64,000 nucleotides of DNA from Nocardiopsis ganjiahuensis DSM 45031 (GTDB lineage Bacteria > Actinomycetota > Actinomycetes > Streptosporangiales > Streptosporangiaceae), in assembly GCF_000341085.1 (NCBI RefSeq), contig NZ_ANBA01000007.1:248001-312000 (forward strand). The letters run 5' to 3'. Made by a program: the position numbers and the translations under genes. The notes under the pieces were generated by a model, which searched no databases, was not told the DNA's origin, and saw only the letters and a program-made list of their open reading frames with translations. Shown here one piece after another: positions 42,522 to 51,231 of this stretch. Positions within the stretch are counted from its first letter, which is position 1; every line of letters begins with the position of its first letter.

Positions 42522-44249
42522 TCACTCTTCGGTTTCGGGGGACTGTGGAGGCCACACCCCCAGGGCGCGGACACCGGAGCGCACCGACCAGAACACGCGG
42601 TTCGGACCGAGTTCGTCGAGCACTCCGACACGTCGCAGCAGTTCCCGGACCGGAGCCTTCACCCGGGCCAGGGCCAGTTCGACCCCGTCCTCGGCCAGGT
42701 CGGCTCTCAGGTCGCGCAGCGCGTCCACGGCGGTGGAGTCCATGTGCGAGACCGACTCCATGTTCACCATGAACCAGCGCACCCGCTTCCCGTCCCGGCG
42801 GGACTCCGCCACCAGGCCCCGCACACGTGAGACGAAGTAGGGGGAGTTGGCGAAGAACAGGGGCGCGTCGAACCGGTAGACGATGAGCCCCTCGTGCGTG
42901 AGCGCCTTCGTGGTGGTGATGTCCCGGTAGCCGTCGATGCCCTCACCGGTGCCCAGGACCGCGTCGTGCGGGCGCACCGCGCGGTAGACGAACACCCCGA
43001 TCGACACCGCGACCGCCACCCCCACCCCGTTGAGCACCCCCAGGAGGAGGACCGCGAGAAGGGTGACCGCTGCCAGCAGCGCCTCCACGGAGGAGACCCG
43101 GCGCAGCTCGCCGAAGCCGCGCACGTCCACCAGGCTCGCGCAGGCCACGATGATGACCACCCCCAGGGCGGCGGTGGGGAGGGGCTCCACCAGCGGCATG
43201 GCGAAGACCGCGACCAGGGCCACCACCACGCCGGCGGTCAGACCTACCACCTGGGAGGATCCCCCCGCTGAGCCGTTCAGGGCGGTGCGCGAAGCGCTGG
43301 AGCCGATGGGGAAGGCCTGGGTGAGCCCGGAGAGGAGGTTCGCCGCGCCGAGTCCGGCCAGTTCGCGGTCGGGGCTCACGGTGTACCGGAAGGACCGGGC
43401 GTAGCTCCGTGCCACCGCCGCCCCGTCGGCGAACCCCACCATCACCAGCCCCAACGCGGGCACCAACAGAACCGACAGGTCGCTCCAACCCACGTCGGGA
43501 ACGCGCAGTGCGGGCAGGCCGCCGGTCACCTCGCCCACCACGGACACGCCTCTGCCGGGCAGATCCAACAGTACCGAGGCGCACCCGGCCGTGACCACCA
43601 CGACCAGGGCGCCGGGGACGACCGGAACGAACCACCGCAGGGCCATGGCCACCCCCAGCAGGACGGCGCTGAGGACCAGGGTGGGCACATGGGTGTCGTC
43701 CAGACCGGTCACCGCCTCCCACAGGGAGGGGAAGAACCCCATGGCATCGCCCTCGATCCCGATCAGCTTGTCCAGCTGGGCCGCGGCGATGAGCAGCGCG
43801 GTGCCGTTGACGAAGCCGAGCAGCACCGGCCGGGACAGGAAGTCGGCCATGAACCCCAGCCGGAGCAGCGCGGCCACCAGGTACACCGAGCCGACCAGCA
43901 GAGCCAACGCGGCCGCGAGCGCGGCGTAGCGCGCCGCGTCCCCGCCCGCGAGCGGGGCGATGACCACCAGGGTCAGCGCCGACAGCACCCCTTCGGGTCC
44001 CACGACCAGATGGCGTGAGGAGCCGAACAGCGCGTAGCCCAGCAGCGGCAGCATCGTGGCGTACACCCCGGCCACCGGGGAGAGCCCGGCCAGCTCACCC
44101 ATGGCCAGCCCGGCCGGGACGGCGACCGCCGCCACCGTCGCGCCGACGAAGACGTCCTTGGCCACGAGCGGGGCGGACCACCCGCCCACGGGCCGCAGTC
44201 CCGGCGGCGCGGGCAGAGGACGGAACCACCCTCGTCCGAGACCTCTCAC
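42522..44249 (-). CDS. SulP-family anion transporter with STAS domain
   Basis: 575 aa from GTG 44249. The SulP membrane domain occupies about residues 25-430 (VAVPAGLAMGELAGLSPVAGVYATMLP motif, then QAFPIGSSASRTALNGSAGG near 300). The C-terminal STAS domain (about 455-560) carries MVNMESVSHMDSTAVDALRDL. Family members transport sulfate, bicarbonate, chloride or dicarboxylates; the substrate is not readable here. No carbonic anhydrase fusion. Cotranscribed with the downstream GAP-family gene. Confidence 0.93.
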   Translation of the reverse strand: MRGLGRGWFRPLPAPPGLRPVGGWSAPLVAKDVFVGATVAAVAVPAGLAMGELAGLSPVAGVYATMLPLLGYALFGSSRHLVVGPEGVLSALTLVVIAPLAGGDAARYAALAAALALLVGSVYLVAALLRLGFMADFLSRPVLLGFVNGTALLIAAAQLDKLIGIEGDAMGFFPSLWEAVTGLDDTHVPTLVLSAVLLGVAMALRWFVPVVPGALVVVVTAGCASVLLDLPGRGVSVVGEVTGGLPALRVPDVGWSDLSVLLVPALGLVMVGFADGAAVARSYARSFRYTVSPDRELAGLGAANLLSGLTQAFPIGSSASRTALNGSAGGSSQVVGLTAGVVVALVAVFAMPLVEPLPTAALGVVIIVACASLVDVRGFGELRRVSSVEALLAAVTLLAVLLLGVLNGVGVAVAVSIGVFVYRAVRPHDAVLGTGEGIDGYRDITTTKALTHEGLIVYRFDAPLFFANSPYFVSRVRGLVAESRRDGKRVRWFMVNMESVSHMDSTAVDALRDLRADLAEDGVELALARVKAPVRELLRRVGVLDELGPNRVFWSVRSGVRALGVWPPQSPETEE

Positions 44250-44704
44250 GACGCTCGGCCCCGGGGGTCGCGAAGCCGCTCGTGCGCGACCCGCGCGGTC
44301 CCGGGGAGGGCGGTGCGACCCCTGGCCCCGGGTGTCGGCACCGACCGCGTCGACCCGCCGGTCACGTCACCGCCCAGCGGCCTCCCCCGGTGTCCGCACC
44401 GGTCCGGTGGCGCCCACGGTCCTGCGGTCCCCCCGCCGGTCGAGCCCATGGTCTTCCCCTCCGCTGCCGCCCGCCTTCCGACAAGGCTCACCCCACAGCA
44501 TCCGGGAGCGGTTCACGGTCGGCGCCACGCCGAAATTCACTGTTGTGACCATCTGGGCCGAGGAGTCGTACCTGATGGGGAATGGTGCGCGCAACGGGTG
44601 CGTCGGCGCTCCGCCACACCGTGACGGACCGCGGGTGACGGCGGCTCCGGGCTTTTCGCTCCGGGGCGGGCCGTCGGCCGGGTCGCGCGGGGCGGCCGAC
44701 GGGG
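44250..44704. other. 455-bp intergenic region upstream of sulP
   Basis: No supported gene on either strand. The left part should hold the SulP promoter. The right end contains a 9-bp stem hairpin (44671-44679 with 44693-44701) directly after the VOC gene stop, a likely terminator for the ArsR/VOC operon. Confidence 0.5.
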
Positions 44705-45103
44705 CTACCCCTCCTGGATGATCTGGATGAGGTTGCCGCAGGTGTCGTCCAGTACCGCGGTGGTGACCGGCCCCATCTCCAGCGGCCCCTGGGTGAAGCG
44801 CACCCCGAGCCCCTGCAGCCGCTCGTACTCGGCCCGCACGTCGTCCACGGCGAACTGGGTGGCCGGGATGCCGTCGCTGACCAGGGCCTCCCGGTACGGT
44901 CCCACCGCGGGATGGCCGGCGGGCTCCAGCAGGAGCTCGGCGCCCTCGGGGTTCTCGGGTGAGACCACGGTCAGCCAGCGGTTCTCGTCCCCGGGTTCGC
45001 CCAGGGGGACATCGTGTTTCTTCACGAAGCCCAGCACGTTCGTGTAGAAGTCCAGGGCCTTGACCTGGCTGTCGACGAAGACGCTGTTGATGTTGATCCT
45101 CAT
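44705..45103 (-). CDS. VOC-family (glyoxalase-like) protein
   Basis: 132 aa from ATG 45103 (AGGAGAG 7 nt upstream), overlapping the ArsR stop by 4 bp. The beta-alpha-beta-beta-beta modules are visible: SVFVDSQVKALDFYTNVLGF and TAVLDDTCGNLIQIIQE, with the closing Glu of the metal site. Likely a lyase, dioxygenase or resistance-type protein; substrate unknown. Coupling to an ArsR regulator suggests ligand-induced expression. Confidence 0.88.
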   Translation of the reverse strand: MRININSVFVDSQVKALDFYTNVLGFVKKHDVPLGEPGDENRWLTVVSPENPEGAELLLEPAGHPAVGPYREALVSDGIPATQFAVDDVRAEYERLQGLGVRFTQGPLEMGPVTTAVLDDTCGNLIQIIQEG

Positions 45104-45393
45104 GGGCTGCTCTCCTGTTCGGTCGGCTCGATCCACCGCTCGGTGATGTGCCTCAGCGGGGCCGGGTTCATGGTGTGGAACTTCTGGCGCCCCTCGCGCC
45201 GGCTCTCGACCAGTCCGGCGTCCTCCAGGACCGCGAGGTGCTGGGAGATCGCCTGGCGGGACATGCTGATCCCGTGTTTGTTGACCAGCCGCGCACAGAT
45301 CTCGAACAGGGTCTGCCCGGACCGCTCCGTGAGCTCGTCGAGGATCTTCCTGCGCGTCGGGTCGGCGAGGGCCTTGAACATCTCGTCGGCCAT
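45100..45393 (-). CDS. ArsR-family transcriptional repressor
   Basis: 97 aa from ATG 45393. A winged helix of the ArsR/SmtB fold: FKALADPTRRKILDELTER, then ISMSRQAISQHLAVLEDAGLVESRREGR. The usual metal-binding CxC pair is absent, so this belongs to the non-metal subgroup often coupled to VOC or SRPBCC genes. It is translationally coupled to the VOC gene. Its own promoter carries a palindrome, indicating autorepression. Confidence 0.9.
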   Translation of the reverse strand: MADEMFKALADPTRRKILDELTERSGQTLFEICARLVNKHGISMSRQAISQHLAVLEDAGLVESRREGRQKFHTMNPAPLRHITERWIEPTEQESSP

Positions 45394-45399
45394 GCCCCC

Positions 45400-45429
45400 A
45401 CTATAGGCAAGTCCCTGCTTGCGTATCAA
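45400..45429 (-). promoter_or_regulatory. promoter and operator of the ArsR/VOC operon
   Basis: On the minus strand: -35 TTGATA (45429-45424), 18-bp spacer, -10 TATAGT (45405-45400), 7 bp before the ArsR start. The inverted repeat GCAAG-N6-CTTGC (45407-45422) lies in the spacer, ideal for repression. Confidence 0.7.
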
Positions 45430-45500
45430 CTCTCTGCCTGCGGAAAGATCGTCAATGACCGGTTGGCAAGGGGGTGCTCCCCGGACTCGCCGAAAAACGG

Positions 45501-45543
45501 TCCGGCCCGCCGGTCTCCTGGAGGGGGAGGCGGGCGGGCCGGA
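45501..45543. terminator. hairpin downstream of the 81-aa minus-strand ORF
   Basis: An 11-bp stem (45501-45511 with 45533-45543) and a 21-base loop that can itself pair. It lies 25 bp after the stop of the putative small membrane protein. Confidence 0.5.
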
Positions 45544-45568
45544 TCCGTCAGGGTGGGTCGGTCAGGGC

Positions 45569-45814
45569 TCAGGCGTTCGAGGGTCGCCAGTTGCCGTACG
45601 GCGGTCGTCTTCCGGGGGAGCGCGGAGCGGGGGCACCCGGCTCGTGTTGTCGACCCGGCTGCGGACAAGGGCTCATGTGACAGGGCTGATCAGGTGGAAG
45701 GTCGATGTCGATTCCACAATCTGCCGGGCCCATCAGCACGCCGCAGGCGCTCGCCGTGACGGTCAGGCCCAGAAGGAACCACCCGGCGGATCCCGCACCG
45801 AGCCCGACGACCAT
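45569..45814 (-). CDS. possible small membrane protein (81 aa)
   Basis: From ATG 45814: one hydrophobic helix (VVGLGAGSAGWFLLGLTVTASACGVLMG) followed by a Pro/Cys-rich tail (CGIDIDLPPDQPCHMSPCPQPG). No good ribosome site is visible. Support comes from the helix and from the hairpin located just after the stop. No family recognised. Confidence 0.4.
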   Translation of the reverse strand: MVVGLGAGSAGWFLLGLTVTASACGVLMGPADCGIDIDLPPDQPCHMSPCPQPGRQHEPGAPAPRSPGRRPPYGNWRPSNA

Positions 45815-46024
45815 GGCCCGGGCCGGACCCGGCCGACCCCGTTCCCGGCCACTGCGGGTGAGGGGTGGCCACCCGGTTCGACGAACTTGCGGTCCGCTTC
45901 GAGGCCACTGTCCTGATCGCCGCTATCAGCGAGTGGATATGACAGCCCTGAGCAGTCGGTTCCTGCACCAGCACGAGAACCAGGCTCTTGGCGCACCGTC
46001 TGCCAGGACGAAGCGCCGCCGTCC

Positions 46025-46513
46025 TCACGCTCGCGCAGCGGCGTGCCAGGCAGCGGTGACACACCCTTCTTCCCAGTGCCACCACTCCTTCGTCTCGCCG
46101 TGCTCCAACAGCTTGCGGATTTTCGGCAGGTCCGCCTGCGGCGGGACATCCAAGGCCACCATCCGGAACTGCTCGATGCCTTCGCCCGTCGTGCCGAGGC
46201 TGTGGAAGGCCTCCAGTGCGCTCTGCCGGGCGGCGGCAGAGCCGTCGTCCTTCAACACGATGAGCCGGATGGTGCAGTTCTGCGAGGCCTGAACCGTTTC
46301 CCCGGCCCACAGAACACCTTCGTCATCCGGTTGCACCCTGACGATGTCTCCGCTGGCGACTCCGCGGACGAACCAGGGTGTGTTGTCCAGCCGCACCGTG
46401 CAGTTGCCGAGGTCTACAGCCCACAGGCTCTCGACACTCGCCGGCGGCCAGCCGTCCTCGTCTGCCTCCATGCGGAAATGGACCTTCACGTGGTCGTCAC
46501 TGATGTTCGTCAC
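46025..46513 (-). CDS. DUF4265 protein
   Basis: 162 aa from GTG 46513 (VTNISDDHVKVHFRME). The DUF4265 pattern is clear: WPPASVESLWAVDLGNCTVRLDNTPWFVRGVASGDIVRV and NCTIRLIVL. Members are cytoplasmic proteins of about 150 aa with no known activity, sometimes near toxin-type loci. The Trp/His-rich end (GETKEWWHWEEGCVTAAWH) is unremarkable for the family. No operon partner is evident. Confidence 0.8.
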   Translation of the reverse strand: MTNISDDHVKVHFRMEADEDGWPPASVESLWAVDLGNCTVRLDNTPWFVRGVASGDIVRVQPDDEGVLWAGETVQASQNCTIRLIVLKDDGSAAARQSALEAFHSLGTTGEGIEQFRMVALDVPPQADLPKIRKLLEHGETKEWWHWEEGCVTAAWHAAARA

Positions 46514-46743
46514 CGAACCATCATCCGCTTCGCATCCGACAGACCGGGCTGCGGAGTGCGGAAGGCGGGTGCCTTCGGATGCTGCTGAAAGTCCGCCGCG
46601 ATCGCTGGCGGACACACCAGATGGTCAACTTCTCCAACACGACCTGGCCGACTGCCCACGGCCGAGTCCGCGGGTTCCCGGGCGCGGGCTCCCTCGCCGG
46701 GGGCCGGGGCGGTTCCTGCCGGTCGCGGCAGGACCAGAACCCG

Positions 46744-47724
46744 CTACCCGCGCGGTTTCCGGGCCAGCAGGACCTCGGCCACCGCGCTGTCGGTCACCAG
46801 GGTCGACACCAGCCCGCTCCGGAGTGCCGCGCCGACCGCCAGGGCCTTGGCCTCGTCGCCCGCCCCGGCGACCGCCACCACCTCAGGGACCTCGCGCAGC
46901 TGGTCCGCGCTGATACTGATGACCCGCTCGTCCAGGTCGCTGCGGACCTGGTTTCCGTCGGCGTCGAAGAGCTGGGCGGACATCTCCGCGCACACACCCA
47001 TCCGGCTGTACCGCTCCCGCGCCTCGGGGGACAGGGCCGGGTAGACGGTCGAGTTGCGCTCGTCCCAGCCGCCGACGGCCACCACGGCCGTCGTCAGGCG
47101 GTCGAAGCGCGCGAACGCGGCCGCGATGCCCGGGTCCGCCCGCAACGTCGCCGCCGTCGCGGCGTCCGGCAGGATGAGCGGAGCGTAGATCGGGTAGGCG
47201 GGCCCGCCCGACAGGGCAGCCACCCGCCGCACCGTCTCGACCGATCCGCCCGCTTCGGTGTGCTCCGACAGCACCCCGTTCAGCTGGACCACCGTGCACC
47301 GCGGCAGTTCGGTCATCTCAGCGCCCATCGCCTGCAGTCCACGGCTCCAGGCGAGCCCCAGCACCTCGTCCGGACGCACGATCTCCGCCAGCAGCCGGGC
47401 CGCCACCGAGCCCAGGGCCCGGCGCGTCTCCAGCGGATCCTCCAAGGTGTCCACGACGATCGCCCGGCGCAGCCCGAAGGCCTCGCGCAGGCGCTCGGAC
47501 CGTTCCGGGTCCAACCGCTCCGGCAGCCGGATGTCGATGTGCACGATCCCGTCGGCCCGGGCGGCCTCCAGGTCCCGGGCGACCCTGAACCTGCTCAGCC
47601 CGAACTCCTCGGCGATCTCGACCTTCGACCGCCCCTCCAGGTAGAACCTGCGGGCGATCGCGGCGAGCCGCACCATCTCCGCCGGGCCGCTCGGGGCCGC
47701 CGTCTCACTACGCCGATCGCTCAT
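46744..47724 (-). CDS. SorC-family sugar-binding transcriptional regulator
   Basis: 326 aa from ATG 47724. Helix-turn-helix near residues 18-55 (RRFYLEGRSKVEIAEEFGLSRFRVARDLE), then a SorC/DeoR-type sugar-phosphate-binding domain (about 60-320, with GLAWSRGLQAM and VAVGGWDERNSTVYPAL). No Shine-Dalgarno sequence precedes the ATG. A -10-like TACACT ends 9 nt before it, so a leaderless message is plausible. It is divergent from the polyol dehydrogenase/ABC operon, its evident target, with palindromes between them. Confidence 0.9.
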   Translation of the reverse strand: MSDRRSETAAPSGPAEMVRLAAIARRFYLEGRSKVEIAEEFGLSRFRVARDLEAARADGIVHIDIRLPERLDPERSERLREAFGLRRAIVVDTLEDPLETRRALGSVAARLLAEIVRPDEVLGLAWSRGLQAMGAEMTELPRCTVVQLNGVLSEHTEAGGSVETVRRVAALSGGPAYPIYAPLILPDAATAATLRADPGIAAAFARFDRLTTAVVAVGGWDERNSTVYPALSPEARERYSRMGVCAEMSAQLFDADGNQVRSDLDERVISISADQLREVPEVVAVAGAGDEAKALAVGAALRSGLVSTLVTDSAVAEVLLARKPRG

Positions 47725-47758
47725 ATGTGCAGGAGTGTACTCGATTGTGCTCTTTCCA

Positions 47759-47825
47759 TTGACAGGGTGTTTCGGTTGGGTCTTCAATGAACGAGCATCT
47801 GTGATGCAGGTCGCTCAAACGAGCG
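47759..47825 (+). promoter_or_regulatory. promoter and operators of the polyol operon
   Basis: -35 TTGACA (47759-47764), 18-bp spacer, -10 TTCAAT (47783-47788). Immediately downstream lie two palindromes, GCATC-TGT-GATGC (47795-47807) and CGCTC-AAAC-GAGCG (47812-47825), well placed for SorC-type control of the + strand operon. Confidence 0.65.
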
Positions 47826-47852
47826 GCTGACCCTGCCGGAAGGATTCCAACC

Positions 47853-48854
47853 GTGCGCGCCGCCATCATCACCGAACCGGGTTCTCTCACCGTGGGCGAC
47901 CGACCAGAGCCGACACCCGCCCCGGACGGCGTCGTGGTCCGGGTCGGCGCATGCGGGATCTGCGGCACCGATCTCCACATCGCCGACGGGGAGTTCCCGC
48001 CCAGCCCTTACCCGCTGGTGCCCGGCCACGAGTTCGCCGGGACGGTGACCGCGGTCGGCGAGAGCGCGCCCGGCCAGCTGCGCCCGGGGGACCGGGTGGC
48101 TGTGGACCCCTCGCTGTTCTGCGGGCACTGCGGGTACTGCCGTGCCGGGCGAGGCAACCTGTGCGCCAACTGGGGGGCGATCGGCGACACCGTCGACGGA
48201 GCCTTCGCCGAGTACGTGGCGGTCCCCGCCGCCAACTGCCACCGCATGCCCGACTCCATGAGCATGCGTGAGGGCGCCCTCGTGGAGCCGCTCTCCTGCG
48301 CGGTCCACGGCGTCCGGCGCATCGGCGTCGAGGTCGGTGAACGCTTCCTCGTGGTGGGCGCGGGGACCATGGGCCTGCTCCTGCAGCAGCTGCTCCAGCG
48401 TTCCGGCGCACGCGTCACCGTGGTCGACCGCAACACCCGTCGCCTGGCCCTGGCGGCGGACCTGGGAGCGGAGGCCACCGCGACCGACGCCGCAGAGGTG
48501 AGCGGAGGGGGGTTCGACGCCGCGGTGGACGTCACGGGCGCGCCCCAGGCCATCGAGGCGGCCTTCGACTCCCTGCGCAGGGGAGGGCGCCTGCTCGTCT
48601 TCGGTGTCGCCGACGAGGCCGCCCGGGTCTCGCTGCCGCCGTTTCGCGTCTACAACGACGAGATCACCGTCGTGGGCTCCATGGCGGTGCTGAACAGCTA
48701 CGGCGCGGCGGTCGACCTCATCGCCTCAGGGGCGGTGCGTACGGCCCCGCTGCTCACTGACGCCCTGCCGTTGGAGAAGTTCCCCGAGGCGCTGGCCATG
48801 ATGCGCTCGGGCACCGGGGTGAAGATCCAGGTTGTTCCCGAAACGTCTGCCTGA
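47853..48854 (+). CDS. zinc-dependent polyol (sorbitol/threitol-type) dehydrogenase
   Basis: 333 aa from GTG 47853 (GGAAGGA 8 nt upstream). An MDR-family enzyme: catalytic zinc motif CGICGTDLHIADGEF and GHEFAG, structural zinc CGHCGYCRAGRGNLC, and Rossmann VVGAGTMGLLLQQLL. It oxidises a sugar alcohol to the ketose using NAD. Operon position with a polyol/sugar ABC importer and a SorC regulator supports sugar-alcohol catabolism. The exact polyol is not determined. Confidence 0.88.
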   Translation: MRAAIITEPGSLTVGDRPEPTPAPDGVVVRVGACGICGTDLHIADGEFPPSPYPLVPGHEFAGTVTAVGESAPGQLRPGDRVAVDPSLFCGHCGYCRAGRGNLCANWGAIGDTVDGAFAEYVAVPAANCHRMPDSMSMREGALVEPLSCAVHGVRRIGVEVGERFLVVGAGTMGLLLQQLLQRSGARVTVVDRNTRRLALAADLGAEATATDAAEVSGGGFDAAVDVTGAPQAIEAAFDSLRRGGRLLVFGVADEAARVSLPPFRVYNDEITVVGSMAVLNSYGAAVDLIASGAVRTAPLLTDALPLEKFPEALAMMRSGTGVKIQVVPETSA

Positions 48855-48871
48855 GCAAGGAGTGCAGCACC

Positions 48872-50278
48872 GTGCGCACCACCCCCCGCACCACCACTTC
48901 CCGCACAACCGGTCCCCGCGCCCCCGCCGCCCGCACCACTGCGGCGACCGCGGTGGTTCTCGCCGGGCTGCTGCTCAGCGGATGCGCCGGAGCGGGCTCC
49001 ACCGGCTCCGACGGAGGAACGGTCCGGCTGACCGTCGCGATCGTCTCCAACCCGCAGATGCAGGACGCCGTCTCCCTGCAGTCGCGCTTCCGTGCTGAGC
49101 ACCCCGGCATCGAGGTCGACTTCGTCTCCCTGCCCGAGAACGAGGCCCGCGCCAAGATCACCACCTCCGTGGCGACCGGCGGGGGAGAGTTCGACGCCGT
49201 CATGATCAGCAACTACGAGACCCGCCAGTGGGCCGAGTACGGCTGGCTGGAGAACCTGCAGCCGTTCATCGACGCCTCCGGCGACTACGACCACGAGGAC
49301 TTCGTCCCCTCCCTGCGGGAGGACCTGTCCCTGGGCGGTGACATGTACTCGGTGCCCTTCTACGGGGAGTCCTCCTTCCTCGCCTACCGCACGGACCTGT
49401 TCGAACAGGCCGGGGTCGAGATGCCCGCGGACCCCACCTGGGACGAGGTGGCCGAGCTGGCCGCCGAGCTCGACGGGGTCGAACCCGGGGTCTCCGGGAT
49501 CTGCCTGCGCGGCCTCGCAGGCTGGGGCGAGGTCCTCAGCCCGTTCAACAGCGTCCTCAACACCTTCGGCGGGCGCTGGTACGACGAGGACTGGAACGCC
49601 GAGCTCGACTCGCCCGAGTTCCGGCGCGCGGCCGACTTCTACGTGGACCTGGTCCGCGAGCACGGCCAGCCGGGCGCCGCCAACAGCGGCTTCGGCGACT
49701 GCCTGAACCACTACGCCCAGGGACGGGCCGCCATGTTCTACGACTCCACCTCCATGGTCAGCACCATCGAGGACGACAGCACCGCGACCGTGGCAGGGCT
49801 CAACGGCTACGCCCCGGCCCCGGTGTCCGAGAGCGACTACGGCGGCTGGCTCTACGCCTGGACCCTGGGGATCCCCGCCACGTCCGAGCACAAGGACGAG
49901 GCCTGGGCCTTCCTGGAGTGGATGACCGACCGGGAGTACGTGCGCACCGTCGCCGAGGAGTACGGCTGGCAGCGGGTCCCGCCGGGCAACCGGATGTCCA
50001 CCTTCGAGGACCCCGAGTACCAGGAGGTCGCGGGGGCCTACGCGGAACCCATGCTCCAGGGCATCGAACGCGCCGACCCGCAGGACCCGGGAACGCGCCC
50101 GGTCCCCTACGAGGGCATCGGCTTCCTCGCCATCCCCGAGTTCCAGGACCTGGGCACCAGGGTCAGCCAGCAGCTCAGCGCTGCCGTGGCCGGGCGGATC
50201 ACCGTCGAGGAGGCGCTCGCGCAGGGCCAGGAGTACGCCGAGACGGTCGGCGCCACCTACAGGGAGGAAGGCCGATGA
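48872..50278 (+). CDS. ABC transporter sugar/polyol-binding lipoprotein
   Basis: 468 aa from GTG 48872 (AAGGAG upstream). Lipoprotein signal with lipobox LLLSGC at about residues 31-37 after a Thr/Arg-rich start. A family 1 extracellular solute-binding fold follows: IVSNPQMQDAVSLQSRFRAEHPGIEVDFVSLPENEARAKITTSVATGG, then FYGESSFLAYRTDLFEQAG and AAMFYDSTSMVSTIEDD. The sequence resembles mannitol/sorbitol binding proteins (SmoE type). It delivers substrate to the two permeases that follow with a 4-bp overlap. Confidence 0.9.
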   Translation: MRTTPRTTTSRTTGPRAPAARTTAATAVVLAGLLLSGCAGAGSTGSDGGTVRLTVAIVSNPQMQDAVSLQSRFRAEHPGIEVDFVSLPENEARAKITTSVATGGGEFDAVMISNYETRQWAEYGWLENLQPFIDASGDYDHEDFVPSLREDLSLGGDMYSVPFYGESSFLAYRTDLFEQAGVEMPADPTWDEVAELAAELDGVEPGVSGICLRGLAGWGEVLSPFNSVLNTFGGRWYDEDWNAELDSPEFRRAADFYVDLVREHGQPGAANSGFGDCLNHYAQGRAAMFYDSTSMVSTIEDDSTATVAGLNGYAPAPVSESDYGGWLYAWTLGIPATSEHKDEAWAFLEWMTDREYVRTVAEEYGWQRVPPGNRMSTFEDPEYQEVAGAYAEPMLQGIERADPQDPGTRPVPYEGIGFLAIPEFQDLGTRVSQQLSAAVAGRITVEEALAQGQEYAETVGATYREEGR

Positions 50279-51231
50279 GTACGGCGACAGCGCCCCCGTC
50301 CGAGGCGCCCGTGAAAGCGGCCCGTTCCGCCCGGCCCACGCGGAGCGGGCGCGCCACCGGGTGGGCGCGCCGGGCACCACTGCTTCCCGCGCTGGTGTTC
50401 ATGCTGGTCGTCACCCAGCTGCCGTTCCTGGCGACCGTCGTGTACTCGCTCAGGTCGTGGAACCTGCTGCGCCCCGACTCCCAGGCCTGGGTCGGACTCG
50501 CCAACTACGCGGCGGTCTTCACCGACAGGCAGTTCCTCGGAGCCGCGGCCAACACCGTGCTCGTCACCGCGTCCTGCGTCGTGGTCGCCATGCTGCTCGG
50601 CATCGGGCTGGCCCTGCTGCTGGACCGCCGGTTCTGGGGGCGGGGCGTGGTGCGCACACTCGTCATCACCCCGTTCCTGGTGCTGCCCGTGGCCACGGCG
50701 CTGCTGTGGAAGCACATCATGTTCGAGCCGGTCTTCGGACTGGTCAACTTCGTGCTCTCACCGCTGGGCGTGGACACCTTCGACTGGGTCTCCCAGATGC
50801 CGGTGTTCTCGGTGGTGGTCGCGCTGGTGTGGCAGTGGACACCGTTCATGATGCTGTTGGTGCTCGCGGGACTCCAGAGCCAGAACACCGACGCTCTGGA
50901 GGCGGCCCAGGTCGACGGCGCGTCCAAGCGGCAGATCTTCGTCTGGATCACCCTGCCGCACCTGCGCCGCTACATCGAACTGGGTGTGCTGCTGGGGTCG
51001 GTGTACGTGGTCAACACCTTCGACACGATCTACATGATGACCCAGGGCGGTCCCGGTACCGCCAGCGCCAACCTGCCCTTCTACGTGTACCAGCGGACCT
51101 TCCTCGGGTTCGACATCGGCCAGTCGGCGGCGATGGGCGTCGTGGTGGTGGTCGGCACCATCATCGTGGCGATGCTGGCCCTGCGACTGATCTTCCGCAC
51201 CTTCATGAACGCACAGGAGGCGCGATCATGA
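50275..51231 (+). CDS. ABC sugar/polyol transporter permease (MalF/SmoF type)
   Basis: 318 aa from ATG 50275, ATGA overlap with the binding protein gene. Six TM segments. The EAA loop motif reads EAAQVDGASKRQIFVWITLPHLRRYI near residue 215. The N-terminus is long and basic (residues 1-40). With the next gene it forms the heterodimeric channel. No ATPase gene is in this operon, so a shared MsiK-type ATPase elsewhere is expected. Confidence 0.92.
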   Translation: MSTATAPPSEAPVKAARSARPTRSGRATGWARRAPLLPALVFMLVVTQLPFLATVVYSLRSWNLLRPDSQAWVGLANYAAVFTDRQFLGAAANTVLVTASCVVVAMLLGIGLALLLDRRFWGRGVVRTLVITPFLVLPVATALLWKHIMFEPVFGLVNFVLSPLGVDTFDWVSQMPVFSVVVALVWQWTPFMMLLVLAGLQSQNTDALEAAQVDGASKRQIFVWITLPHLRRYIELGVLLGSVYVVNTFDTIYMMTQGGPGTASANLPFYVYQRTFLGFDIGQSAAMGVVVVVGTIIVAMLALRLIFRTFMNAQEARS

